Shown: piece by piece, positions 1-8,004 of the stretch
Numbering within the stretch: the first letter of the stretch is position 1
Layout: the number at the start of each line of letters is the position of its first letter
Source of the DNA: Dermatophilaceae bacterium Soc4.6
Lineage (GTDB): Bacteria; Actinomycetota; Actinomycetes; Actinomycetales; Dermatophilaceae
Length of the DNA: 64,000 nt
Direction: 5' to 3'
Assembly: GCA_039889245.1 (NCBI GenBank)
Contig: JAZGVH010000002.1
Coordinates: forward strand, 4,526,001 to 4,590,000
Notes under the pieces: model-generated
Told to the model about the DNA's origin: nothing
Database searches by the model: none
What the model saw: the letters and a program-made list of their open reading frames with translations, nothing else
Position numbers and translations under genes: made by a program

Positions 1-164
1 ACGACGTCGACGACGACGGCGTCGCTCAAGGTCCGGGCTGCAGGCCGGGCTCGGCGCCACGCCCGGTAGGTCCGCGTGGCGACCTGGCAGCCCTGCTCGC
101 GCAGGACCCGACAGACCGACTCGACCGCGTGGCCCTCGCTGCGCAGGGTGTCGATGAATCCCAT
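1..164 (-). CDS. IS3-family transposase OrfB, N-terminal part (cut by window edge)
   Basis: Minus-strand frame opening with ATG at 164 and running off the left edge. The visible ~54 residues (beginning MGFIDTLRSEGHAVE and containing CRVLREQGCQVATRTY) match the helical DNA-recognition N-terminus that precedes the DDE core in IS3 OrfB. The ATG lies two bases past the orfA stop, in the -1 frame relative to orfA, the usual arrangement for producing an OrfAB transposase by programmed frameshifting. The catalytic DDE core is not in the window, so activity cannot be judged. Confidence 0.75.
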   Translation of the reverse strand, partial: MGFIDTLRSEGHAVESVCRVLREQGCQVATRTYRAWRRARPAARTLSDAVVVDV

Positions 165-166
165 GA

Positions 167-478
167 TCAGCGGTTGCGGGGGTCGAGTTTCCCCACGAAG
201 AAACTCGTCGCGGCCTTGAGGACAGCGACGTCCTCGCGCAAGCGCCGGTTCTCGGCCTTGAGCTTGCGGATCTCGTCCAGCTCCTCGCTGGTCACGCCGT
301 CGCGGCGGCCGGTGTCAACGTCAGCCTGGGCCGCCCACCGGCGCAGGCTCTCCTTGCCGACACCGACCTGCCGGGCCACCGCGTCCAGGGCAGCAGTCAG
401 CGTGGGGTACTCGGCTCGGTGTTCCAGCTCCAGACGTACCGCTCGAGCCTTCAGCTCGGGATCGATCAACTTGGGCAT
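167..478 (-). CDS. IS3-family transposase OrfA
   Basis: A 103-residue protein with the usual OrfA layout: an N-terminal helix-turn-helix (about residues 8-50, including GVGKESLRRW) followed by a leucine-zipper-like coiled coil (about 66-92, KLKAENRRLREDVAVLK). It would bind the element ends and regulate or form part of OrfAB. The start is supported by AGGAGGATGAGCAC directly before ATG. The family normally has about 90-110 residues, so it looks complete. A truncated relative of the same leader and first codons is at 36705. Confidence 0.85.
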   Translation of the reverse strand: MPKLIDPELKARAVRLELEHRAEYPTLTAALDAVARQVGVGKESLRRWAAQADVDTGRRDGVTSEELDEIRKLKAENRRLREDVAVLKAATSFFVGKLDPRNR

Positions 479-531
479 GTGCTCATCCTCCTGGACTCAA
501 ACAGGAGCGGCATCAAACCTGGGGCGATTCA

Positions 532-929
532 ATTGTGCCCAAACGTCCCATGAGTCCTCGATTCCTCATCGCGTTCACAGGGAGGGCGGCAATCACCGAC
601 AACCCGGGTCCGACCGACCCGGGCGTGCGCTGACGTCGCTCTGGGGTAGCCCACGAGCAGAGGTGAGGATCCTCCTCCGCATATTCAGTGGGGTCAAGAC
701 GCAATCTAACCCAAGGACAGTCGCGTCCCCCGGACCGGGCGACTTGGCATCCCTCGCCGTCGCCACCCACGGCTCCTCGGCCTACGCCGCCCTCGCCGCC
801 AACACCACCGACCTCGCCAACGTCTCCGCGAAGCTCGTCTGGCTCAAGTCGTCAGAGGAACACGGAGACATAGATCGGAGACCTGGCCATGGGAGCCTTC
901 GTGGCGAGGGTGGGTGGGGCCGACCTATG
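532..929. other. Intergenic, no gene recognised
   Basis: Open frames on both strands exist here but none has a convincing start, motif or family resemblance. The stretch 750-870 on the plus strand reads as alanine-rich protein-like sequence and may be a gene remnant that I cannot identify. Confidence 0.4.
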
Positions 930-1994
930 TCACCCGACGCGGATAGGACTGTACCTCCTAATGGTGTCCCCGACCCCGAGCTGCCCCTCGTGATTGAACC
1001 CCCAACACCACAGGGTGTGGTGGGTCCGGATCCCGCAGGTGTAGGAGTACCCGGCGGTCACGCTGGCCCAGGTAGTGGCGGTCCCGACCTGGGTGGGCAC
1101 ATCCCGGGGGGTGGTGTCCCCGACCCCGAGCTCCCCGTCAGGGTTGTACCCCCAACACCACAGGGTGTAGTCGGACTGGATCCCGCAGGTGTGGGAGTCC
1201 CCGGCGTTCACGCTGGCCCAGGTGGTGGCGGTCCCAACCTGTTGCGGCAATAAGCGGCGGGGTGACTGTGGGTCCCCCAGACCGAGCTGCCCCCATGGAA
1301 AATTATTCCCCCAGCACCAGAGTCTGTGACTCTTGCGGATCCCGCACGAGTGGAAAGTCCCGGCGGTCACGCTGGCCCAGGTGGTGGCGGTCCCGACCTG
1401 GGTCGGCACGTCCCGGTTGACGGTGTCCCCGACCCCGAGCTGCCCAGTGAGATTGTTCCCCCAGCACCACAGGGTGTGGTCGGTCCGGATCCCGCACGAG
1501 TGGGAAGACCCGGCGGTCACGCTGGCCCAGGTGGTGGCGGTCCCGACCTGGGACGGCACGTCCCGGTTGACGGTGTCCCCGACCCCGAGCTGCCCAGTGA
1601 GATTGTTCCCCCAGCACCACAGGGTGTGGTCGGTCCGGATCCCGCAGGTGTAGTAGTATCCGGCGGTCACGCTGGCCCAGGTGGTGGCGGTCCCGACCTG
1701 GGTCGGCACGTCCCGGTTGACGGTGTCCCCGACCCCGAGCTGCCCGTAGAGGTTGTACCCCCAACACCACAGGGTGTGGTCGGACTGGATCCCGCAGGTG
1801 TGAAAACCCACCCCGGCCGTTACTTTTATCCAGGGGCCCCCGCCAGTAAGGACCGTCGCACCCGCGCCAGATTCCATGGCTGCTGATACCGCCGACGCTG
1901 GGCCCAGGGACAGTCCCAGGGAGACGGTCATTGCCAATGCGGCGACCGCGGCGGCACGCCCCCCGCGGGCCAACATCTCAACTAGACGTCCCAT
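930..1994 (-). CDS. Secreted RCC1-repeat protein
   Basis: 354 residues. Residues 1-36 are a signal peptide: charged start, hydrophobic AAAVAALAMTVSLGLSLG, then ASA. The rest is six copies of a ~50-residue unit built on CGIxxDHTLWCWGxN, GQLGVGDT, and TATTWASVTAG, the signature of RCC1-type beta-propeller repeats in bacterial extracellular proteins. Each unit has a cysteine pair (CGI and WCW) suggesting disulfides outside the cell. The fourth unit is longer and diverged (about 53 residues, QSPRRLLPQQ). No catalytic domain is visible, so a binding or adhesive role is inferred. The start at 1994 is chosen because it gives a complete signal peptide; no strong ribosome site is seen. Confidence 0.8.
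   Translation of the reverse strand: MGRLVEMLARGGRAAAVAALAMTVSLGLSLGPASAVSAAMESGAGATVLTGGGPWIKVTAGVGFHTCGIQSDHTLWCWGYNLYGQLGVGDTVNRDVPTQVGTATTWASVTAGYYYTCGIRTDHTLWCWGNNLTGQLGVGDTVNRDVPSQVGTATTWASVTAGSSHSCGIRTDHTLWCWGNNLTGQLGVGDTVNRDVPTQVGTATTWASVTAGTFHSCGIRKSHRLWCWGNNFPWGQLGLGDPQSPRRLLPQQVGTATTWASVNAGDSHTCGIQSDYTLWCWGYNPDGELGVGDTTPRDVPTQVGTATTWASVTAGYSYTCGIRTHHTLWCWGFNHEGQLGVGDTIRRYSPIRVG
1062..1820 (-). repeat. 150-bp tandem repeats inside the RCC1 gene
   Basis: The landmark GCTGGCCCAG recurs at 1062, 1212, 1371, 1521 and 1671, i.e. spacing 150, 159, 150, 150. The units from 1371 to 1820 are almost identical at DNA level, indicating recent duplication or gene conversion and possible copy-number variation. 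Confidence 0.85.
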
Positions 1995-2272
1995 GACTGC
2001 TCGCTTCCCGCCAAGCCTGCTAACGAAGGGATTTGGGCGTGACGCACGTTCCGTGCTTCCGTCAGCGTCGAGACGCGCTTCAGCAGAACTAATGACACCG
2101 ACTCAACCGCTCCTTTGACACTCGTGTCAAGGAGTCCGCTCGGGTCACGGGACATGCCGTCTTGACGTCGAGAGACCTCAGGGTTGCGAGACCGCCGCGG
2201 CCGTCGCTCCCGCTCACCCGGAACGCCGGTTCACGTGTGCACCAATCGTGGGTTCGTCAGCCAGAACCCCTC

Positions 2273-3667
2273 CTAAGACGTGACGTTCTCGCCGACCTCA
2301 GCACCAGGCTCCGTGCTCCATCGAAGGACGAGGCGGGAGGGGACCGCCCGTGGCCCGTTCTTGTGGCCGACGTGGCGGATCGCAAGTCGGCTGAACAGGA
2401 TTCGGATGACTTCCCGGCGCTGGGTGGTCGTCCAGGTCTCCCACGCTGCGGCGGGGTCGATGAGGTCCTCGGCAGAGATGAGGGTGGGGGAGCGGCGTGA
2501 CTCCAGCTCGCCGAGTGCCTCCGCGATGTCGGCCAGCCGAGGCCGGGCGGTGGCGGCGCTGAGGAGGCCCTCGGCCAGGAGGTCGGCAATTTCCTCGCGG
2601 CGTTGTCGATGCTCGGCGATCTGTCGATCTAGCGCGTCCCCATTGGTGTGGGGGCGGAACAGCTCGGCTGCGTCGGGCAGTCGCAGGCGCTCGATCACAA
2701 GGTTCGTCACGATGGCGTCGGCGGCACGGCGGCTCATGCTCACGAAGCAGCGCCCTGGCACGACAGACCCGTAGGTCCGCGTCGGTCCCGTGGACCCGGC
2801 AAAACAGGTGGTCCCGTGCTCGTCGCAGGTCAGAATGCCGCCCAGGAGGCTCAGGGAGTCGCGAGGGCGTGACCACTCACTGCGAGGGCGACGGCGGACG
2901 GCGGCTCGCGCACTACGCCAGTCCTCGGGGGCCACGACGCCCTCGAACGCAGCCTCGTGGAGCTCGCCGTCCACGTCAACGAGACCGCCGAGAGCCGGGC
3001 AGGCGATGAGGCGGGCGATCCCGGAGTGGGTCCAAGCCTTTCCGCGGCGGGGGAGGACGCCTTGGACGTTGAGGTCGCTGGCAATCTTGGTCAACGCGTC
3101 ACCGCGTCGGACACGGGTGAGAATGTCAACAACCACCAAGGCCTGCTGAGGGTCGGACTCGGGGAGGCCCGGCACGTTGGACGCCCGCATCCCAAAGGGG
3201 ATAGGCCCACGCCAACGCCCGTTGGCCTTGGCCTGCTGGTGAGCGCGACTGACCCTCTCCCCGGTCCGTTCGCTTTCGGCCCGGCTAACCGCCCCCAGCA
3301 TGCGGGCTACCAGTCGGCCATGACTGGTTGAGACATCCCATGCGCCCGCCTTGACTGTCTCCACGACACACCCACTGCGTTCGAGGAGCTCCAGGAAGTC
3401 CTCGAGCTCGCGTGGTGAGCGGTGCAGTCGCTCGGGAGCCCACGCCACCACGACGTCGACGGCGCCCCGCGAGATGGCATCGCTCAGGGCGGTGTAGCGC
3501 GGGCGTTTGCGGCCGGAGTAGGCGGACGTGTCGTTATCGGTGAAGACGCCGGTGACGGTCCAGCCGCGGCGCTTGCACAGCGCACGACAGTCAGCCTCCT
3601 GACGCTGGACGCCGAGGCCGTCGCCCGCCTCGTCACGGCTGATGCGGGTGTATATCGCTGTCCTCAC
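2273..3667 (-). CDS. Large serine recombinase (phage/ICE-type integrase)
   Basis: 464 residues. N-terminal resolvase-type catalytic domain (about 1-140): TRISRDEAGDGLGVQRQ carries the nucleophilic serine, with conserved RLHRSPRELEDF and the SRAESERTGERV helix. Then the Recombinase domain (about 150-250, IPFGMRASN, THSGIARLI) and a zinc-ribbon/coiled-coil region, although only one obvious cysteine pair region (ILTCDEHGTTC) is seen, followed by the coiled coil around RQIAEHRQRREEIADLL. It is the length of typical phage integrases. It starts with GTG at 3667, immediately next to a truncated CpaF-like gene, so that gene may be its attachment target. No excisionase or other phage genes are next to it, suggesting the rest of the original element is lost or lies elsewhere. 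Confidence 0.85.
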   Translation of the reverse strand: MRTAIYTRISRDEAGDGLGVQRQEADCRALCKRRGWTVTGVFTDNDTSAYSGRKRPRYTALSDAISRGAVDVVVAWAPERLHRSPRELEDFLELLERSGCVVETVKAGAWDVSTSHGRLVARMLGAVSRAESERTGERVSRAHQQAKANGRWRGPIPFGMRASNVPGLPESDPQQALVVVDILTRVRRGDALTKIASDLNVQGVLPRRGKAWTHSGIARLIACPALGGLVDVDGELHEAAFEGVVAPEDWRSARAAVRRRPRSEWSRPRDSLSLLGGILTCDEHGTTCFAGSTGPTRTYGSVVPGRCFVSMSRRAADAIVTNLVIERLRLPDAAELFRPHTNGDALDRQIAEHRQRREEIADLLAEGLLSAATARPRLADIAEALGELESRRSPTLISAEDLIDPAAAWETWTTTQRREVIRILFSRLAIRHVGHKNGPRAVPSRLVLRWSTEPGAEVGENVTS

Positions 3668-3693
3668 GTGACCACTCTATGTGGTAGCCGATC

Positions 3694-3709
3694 GTTGATC
3701 TGGATCAAC
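3694..3709. other. Candidate attachment core (dyad) beside the serine integrase
   Basis: GTTGATC-TG-GATCAAC is a perfect 7-bp dyad with a two-base centre, 27 bp from the integrase start and at the very point where CpaF-like coding sequence begins. Serine integrases act on short imperfect dyads with a 2-bp crossover core, so this is a candidate attL/attR. The assignment is inference. Confidence 0.35.
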
Positions 3710-4155
3710 GCCCCGTCGCAGGTGTTCGTCGCGCGCGGCGGGGTGAGCGAGCTGACGACGACGATCCTCACCGACGGCGAGGTGCGTGACCTCGTCGAGC
3801 GGATGCTGCGCAGCTCGGGGCGGCGCGTCGACCTGAGCTCGCCCTTCGTCGACGCCATGCTGCCGGACGGGTCGCGGCTGCACGTGGTGATCCCGACATC
3901 ACCCACGAGCACTGGCACGTCAACATCCGCAAGTTCGTCGTCAAGGCCGACCACCTCGACGACCTCGTGCGGCTCGGCACCCTGACCCGGCAGGCAGCGA
4001 CCTTCCTCGAGGCGGCGGTGGTGTCGGGCCTCAACGTGCTCGTCGCCGGAGGCACGCAGGCCGGCAAGACCACGATGCTCAACTGCTTGGCGGCGGCAGT
4101 GCCCGCGCGGGAGCGGGTGGTGACCTGCGAGGAGGTCTTCGAGCTGACCAATGCA
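3697..4155 (+). pseudogene. CpaF/TadA-type secretion ATPase, internal fragment
   Basis: The plus strand encodes the middle of a type II/IV secretion (Flp pilus) ATPase: WINAPSQVFVARGG, then RVDLSSPFVDAMLPDGSRL, then after a shift FVVKADHLDDLVRLGTLT and the Walker A segment GGTQAGKTTMLN followed by ERVVTCEEVFEL. The N-terminus is missing at the integrase junction, a single-base loss near 3910 breaks the frame (CCCGAC where CCCCGAC is expected), and similarity stops at about 4155, before the Walker B region. It is therefore a non-functional remnant of a pilus-assembly gene. Confidence 0.75.
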
Positions 4156-4584
4156 CGTTTAAGTAGCAAGCCTGCCGCCTCCGACGCCGCGACCCGATTG
4201 CTGCTGGACCGCTTTCGGCAGATGGTCGACCACAGGAGACCGCAAAGGTCGCGCGTGCGTCGCATGGTTGGGCGGCGAGGCGACGACCGCCGGCGACGAC
4301 GGGCCGGTGGTCGCCGGTCGGGCCGTGGCAATCGATCACAACGAGGCCGACGGAAGATCGTGAAGTCCGCGTCCTAGACGAAAACCCTTGCTCTGGCGGT
4401 GCTGCAGGATCCCCTTGGCAGAGCCCCGGCCTGGGACGAGTTGCCGCACGACGTGCCTGACTCGCTGGACCGCGCACGGCGGGCCCGCTTAGCCGCCGAG
4501 ACCGCACTGGTCGATGGATACGCCGAATGGTTTTCCCACCTGGTGATCGACCTCAAGTGCCGGCAGCCGCCAGCCCAACCAAGG
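4156..4584. other. Unassigned junction sequence between two gene remnants
   Basis: Similarity to CpaF ends near 4155 and similarity to an ISL3 transposase begins near 4585. Between them the plus strand around 4395-4565 looks protein-like (DELPHDVPDSLDRARRARLA), but I do not recognise a family. Confidence 0.35.
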
Positions 4585-5181
4585 TGAAGGTGGCGACGCT
4601 CGACCCGTTCCAGGGGGTACATGAACGCCATCGAGGACGAACTTGAGGACGCGGTCGCTGTCGTCGATGCATTCCACATTGTCAAGCTCGGCGGGCAGGC
4701 CTCGACTGGGTCTGCCGTCGTGTGCAGCAGCAGACCCTCGGCCCCCGTGGGCGTAAGGGTGACCCGTTGTACGGAATCAGGCTGGCCCTCCGCTGCGGGG
4801 TCGAGCGGTTGACCGAGCGGCAACGGGCCGGATCGTGCCCGCGATCGACGCCCACGAGGCCCACGTGGAGGTCCTCGTCGCGTGGGTCGCCCCCGTGGAG
4901 CTGCACTCTGCGTTCCGCCGCAAGGACCTGACCCAGGGGCGACGGATCGCCGAGCACGTCCTGGCCTCGTTCCCCTTGTGCCCGATCCCGAGATCCCCCG
5001 CCTCGGCCGGACGTTGAGACAGTGGCGCGCACCGTTCCTGGCGTACTTCACCGTCGGCCGCACCAACAACGGCGGCACCGAAGCCGTCAAGGGGCTCACG
5101 AGCTCCACTGCCGCGTCGCCCACGGCTTCCGCAACAAGGACAACCACCGCCTACGGATGCTGCTCATCGGCGGGGGCCTAG
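4585..5181 (+). pseudogene. ISL3-family transposase, decayed C-terminal part
   Basis: Pieces of an ISL3 DDE transposase can be read by switching frames: VKVATLDPFQG (first D), AVAVVDAFHIVKL (second D), CGVERLTERQ, VAWVAPVELHSAFRRKD, then FLAYFTVGRTNNGGTEAVKG (final E) and FRNKDNHRLRMLL. At least three frameshifts are present (near 4615, 4690 and 4985), so it is inactive. The N-terminal zinc-finger half is missing. It abuts the convergent surface-protein gene at 5178. Confidence 0.75.
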
Positions 5182-6845
5182 ATACAACCCAGCGATGAAT
5201 CACCGCCAGCTTTTGTTGGTACTGATTGAATCCCCTGTCCAGGCAGCGCCAAGTATAAGGTGACCTCAGATATTGCGTAACTAAATGTGTTCTGTTCTTG
5301 GCCCACTACTCGGACTAGAAGGTCATCGGTGACGCTCGGATTTGGAAAGGTCAGCTCCTCCCCGGGCATGGCGTCGGGAGCGTTGGGCCTCTTGCTAGTG
5401 GACCACTCTAGGTAGTCTCCGGCGGTGGACAATACCTGCAGTCGCAAGGGATAGCCGTTGTTGGGAAACGCGTCGGGAAGGCTCGCATATCCTGGCACAA
5501 TGCTGATTGAAGCGATGGCGGCCGGCTGAGACAGCTTGATGTCTAGCACCTGATCGATCCCTTGGCCACGACCTGAAACCCATGCAGTCGTAGCTTTGCC
5601 GTCGGTAGCGCACCCTGCTTGATGGCTCGGGTCGAAAGCACTTGTGCTTGAGACAGAGACAACTTGGGCCCGGTCAGGGTTCGTTGAACTAGGGAGGGCG
5701 GTACTCGTCTGAGGTCGAAAGTTCTGGTCTTGATGCTTACGGGCGAGGGCGGTGCCCCCACCCAGAGTGACGAGAACGGCGACTAGTCCGGAAATTAGCC
5801 AAACCCATCCTCCATTCGCCACTCGGTCAGAGACCGCCTTTGTTAGTACAAGAGCGAGGAGGGAAAGTAGGACATATCCGCCGAGAATAAACATGCCAAA
5901 ACTACCCGACAACTGTCGGCTGGCCCCTGTCCACACTTGAAGACCCTTCCCCTGTGCGCCTGGGTCGGTGTGCGGCACGTCGCGATGGTCTTGGATGGTC
6001 ATTGCCTGTGTCGTAACTAAGTGGCTGGTACCCGTTTGCATTATGGTGCCAGACTGCATGGTTGACACCCATTCGATCTTGAGGGGTCCCTGTAGCGACC
6101 ACGGGACGTCGACACGGAGAGACCCATCTCGATTAGTCTTGCCCCACGTGTACGGATGACCATCTGCATCAGACACGGTGAGGAACTGGCCCGGAAGCGA
6201 CTGTCCGTCAGGGAGCAGGACCCGAAGTCTCAGACTCTCACCGTCGAAAAAGCTGTCTCCATGCGTGACATCCAATTTTCCGGTTTCGACAGCGTAGTAA
6301 CTACTATCCGGCGGGCCATTTTCCGAGTCTGCGGCTTGCAGATATAGCGTCTTGGCATACGCCGAGATGTCGTCAATGCCCCATGTGGGCGAGGTTGTAG
6401 ACGAAGCAGCGAGCGCCCAGATGGCTATTTGCGCTGCGGCCCGGTATTTATTCCTCTCTTCGTCCTTCCAGCCTGGAACTTTGAAGTCGCGGTAGTGAAC
6501 GGCAATCCACGAGATTCCCTGCCAGTGATCAGTGGCCGGGACATGCCCGGGGTAAACGGATGAGGCCCCTGCACCTCTGGCCGCGGTAGCACCAGGCTCG
6601 AGTGTGAACACGTGTTCGGTCTGATCTGATTTTGCCGTCCAACTCACAAAATAGTCATTAGGGCGAGATGGCGTCGCTTCAGCATCCTTAATCAGCTGCG
6701 AAACGGTTCTGGGCTGAAGGATCTGTTCTATGGTAATTGCTTGGGTTTCGTCCGCGTTTGCACGATTGAGAGCGTCGAGGATGCCTTGGGCCAAGACAAC
6801 CAATGTTAGAAGGGTTGCAACTAAGAACCGACGGACGGACGTCAT
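5178..6845 (-). CDS. Membrane-anchored surface protein with thioester-like ectodomain and discoidin-like tail
   Basis: 555 residues. Signal peptide at 1-32 (FLVATLLTLVVLAQGIL); extracellular region about 33-315; two membrane helices at about 318-340 (GMFILGGYVLLSLLALVL) and 348-368; then a C-terminal domain (about 395-545) resembling the discoidin/NADase-type glycan-binding fold (CATDGKATTAWVSGRGQG, IVPGYASLPDAFPNNGYPLR). The motif RAAAQIAIWAL near residue 140 resembles the TQxA segment of Gram-positive thioester adhesion domains, followed by an Ig-like region (SLPGQFLTVSDADGHPYTWG). However the ectodomain has no cysteine at all, so a thioester cannot form. GC content is visibly lower than the neighbours, suggesting transfer. 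Function unknown; surface binding is inferred. Confidence 0.6.
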   Translation of the reverse strand: MTSVRRFLVATLLTLVVLAQGILDALNRANADETQAITIEQILQPRTVSQLIKDAEATPSRPNDYFVSWTAKSDQTEHVFTLEPGATAARGAGASSVYPGHVPATDHWQGISWIAVHYRDFKVPGWKDEERNKYRAAAQIAIWALAASSTTSPTWGIDDISAYAKTLYLQAADSENGPPDSSYYAVETGKLDVTHGDSFFDGESLRLRVLLPDGQSLPGQFLTVSDADGHPYTWGKTNRDGSLRVDVPWSLQGPLKIEWVSTMQSGTIMQTGTSHLVTTQAMTIQDHRDVPHTDPGAQGKGLQVWTGASRQLSGSFGMFILGGYVLLSLLALVLTKAVSDRVANGGWVWLISGLVAVLVTLGGGTALARKHQDQNFRPQTSTALPSSTNPDRAQVVSVSSTSAFDPSHQAGCATDGKATTAWVSGRGQGIDQVLDIKLSQPAAIASISIVPGYASLPDAFPNNGYPLRLQVLSTAGDYLEWSTSKRPNAPDAMPGEELTFPNPSVTDDLLVRVVGQEQNTFSYAISEVTLYLALPGQGIQSVPTKAGGDSSLGCI

Positions 6846-7066
6846 GGCGACCTCATGGCTAATTGGAGCATTCCGAAACCTGGGGCCTGCACCTTAGCAA
6901 GGCCATGCGTACCCGGGTAGGGGTTGCATCTGATGGCAAAAAGCGCAGTTCGGACAAGTTGTGTCAGGGTTCGGGGACGCCGGCTGCGCCAACATCACCG
7001 ATCGGCCCGATGGGGGCCCGAGCGTGAGCTCCGGATGGTCGGCGCACCCCCAAACGCAGACCTATG

Positions 7067-7098
7067 GCCCCCTCCCGCCGGTGTCGGCGGGAGGGGGC
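7067..7098 (-). terminator. Strong GC-rich hairpin (terminator-like)
   Basis: GCCCCCTCCCGCC and GGCGGGAGGGGGC form a perfect 13-bp stem around a 6-base loop. It sits just after the minus-strand frame that stops at 7103. No T-tract follows, so it would be an actinobacterial-type terminator. Confidence 0.65.
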
Positions 7099-7102
7099 GA
7101 GA

Positions 7103-7330
7103 TCAAGCAGCCTGGGTCAGGAGGCAAGCGGCGACGGTGTCGCGGTCGAGGGTGGTGGTGTACGCACCGGTGATGGTGCCGAGCAAGTCGCCATTGGATC
7201 GGGTGCCACCCAGGACAGGCTCTCGTGGTGGTCGTAACTGTTGACGGCCTGGAGGACTCCGAGGGCGGTGCCGGGGCAAGGGCGGTGCGGAGGTCACGCC
7301 AGTAGCGCCGGTCTGCTTCGTCTCACTAGC
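7103..7330 (-). pseudogene. 3' remnant of a disrupted gene, possibly DUF932-like
   Basis: Read with frame changes, the minus strand gives RYWRDLRTALA, GVLQAVNSYDHHESL and LLGTITGAYTTTLDRDTVAA, loosely resembling the C-terminus of plasmid/phage DUF932 proteins. The frame is broken and the 5' side is cut by the IS481 insertion at 7331. The identification is weak; that it is a remnant followed by a terminator is better supported. Confidence 0.3.
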
Positions 7331-7342
7331 TGTACCCGGCCA

Positions 7343-7869
7343 TCACGTTGGTGACAGACGGCTAATCAGGGGGAGCCCGCCGAGGGCGGTGTGACGTCGT
7401 CGAGTGTTGTAGGTCTCGAGCCATGGGGCAAGGGCGTCAGCTCGGGCGGTGTTGGAGGTGTAGGCCTGGCGGTAGGCCCACTCGGTGGCGAGGGTGCGGT
7501 TGAACCGTTCGACTTTGCCGTTCTGCCAGGGGCAGTGGGGCTTGATGAACTTCTGGCGGGCGCCGAGCGCGGTGACGGCGTCAGCGAAGTCCTGGGAGCG
7601 GCGGTAGGCCAGAGCGTTGTCGCTAAGGACCCGCTCGATCCGGGTGATGCCGGCACGGGTGAAGTAGGCGGCGACACGGGTGAGGAAGCGCGCGGCGGTG
7701 ATGCCTTTCTCGTCGGGCAGGACCTCGCTGTACGCCAGTCGGGAGTAATCGTCGACGCAGGAGTGGATGTAGTCGTACTCGTTGCCTCGCCCGCGGACCT
7801 CTTCGCGGCGGCCGTGGACGCGCCACCCTCCACCGTCAGGGATCCGGCCGAGCTTCTTGACGTCAACGT
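7343..7869 (-). pseudogene. IS481 transposase, C-terminal half (split by IS21)
   Basis: Encodes the DDE integrase core of an IS481 transposase: VDVKKLGRIPDGGGWR (first catalytic D in VDV), then DYIHSCVDDYSRLAYSEVLP, RVLSDNALAYRR (second D) and HCPWQNGKVERFNRTL (catalytic E). All three acidic residues are visible, and the protein ends naturally with the TYNTRRRHTALGGLPLISRL tail. The beginning is cut off by the IS21 end at 7870, so there is no start. The first half is at 14796-15232. Confidence 0.9.
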
Positions 7870-8004
7870 TGATGGCGCTCATCTGAAAGTCCTCAGACCT
7901 GCTCATTGAAAGTCCCCACCCGTGTGGCTTCGCCACCGAGGGCGGGACTCCTTCGAGGCTGGTGGTCTCTGACCACCTACCAGCCCGAAGGAGCCCCTCC
8001 GCTC

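Larger units (their letters stand above)
1..531 (-). mobile_element. IS3-family element, one end (left part outside window)
   Basis: Contains an intact orfA and the first ~54 codons of orfB on the minus strand. The outer end reads TGAATCGCCCCAGG inward from position 531; the same end sequence followed by the same leader recurs at 36653 on the plus strand, which supports it as the element terminus. The other end lies beyond position 1. Confidence 0.75.

Noticed and set aside
129-1253. A 374-codon plus-strand frame over the IS3 and RCC1 region
   Set aside because: It runs antisense to orfA and the RCC1 repeats and has no coherent protein features.
1062-1820. A possible CRISPR-like array because of regular 150-bp repeats
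   Set aside because: The repeats are long, contiguous and in frame, encoding RCC1 modules; there are no spacers or cas genes.
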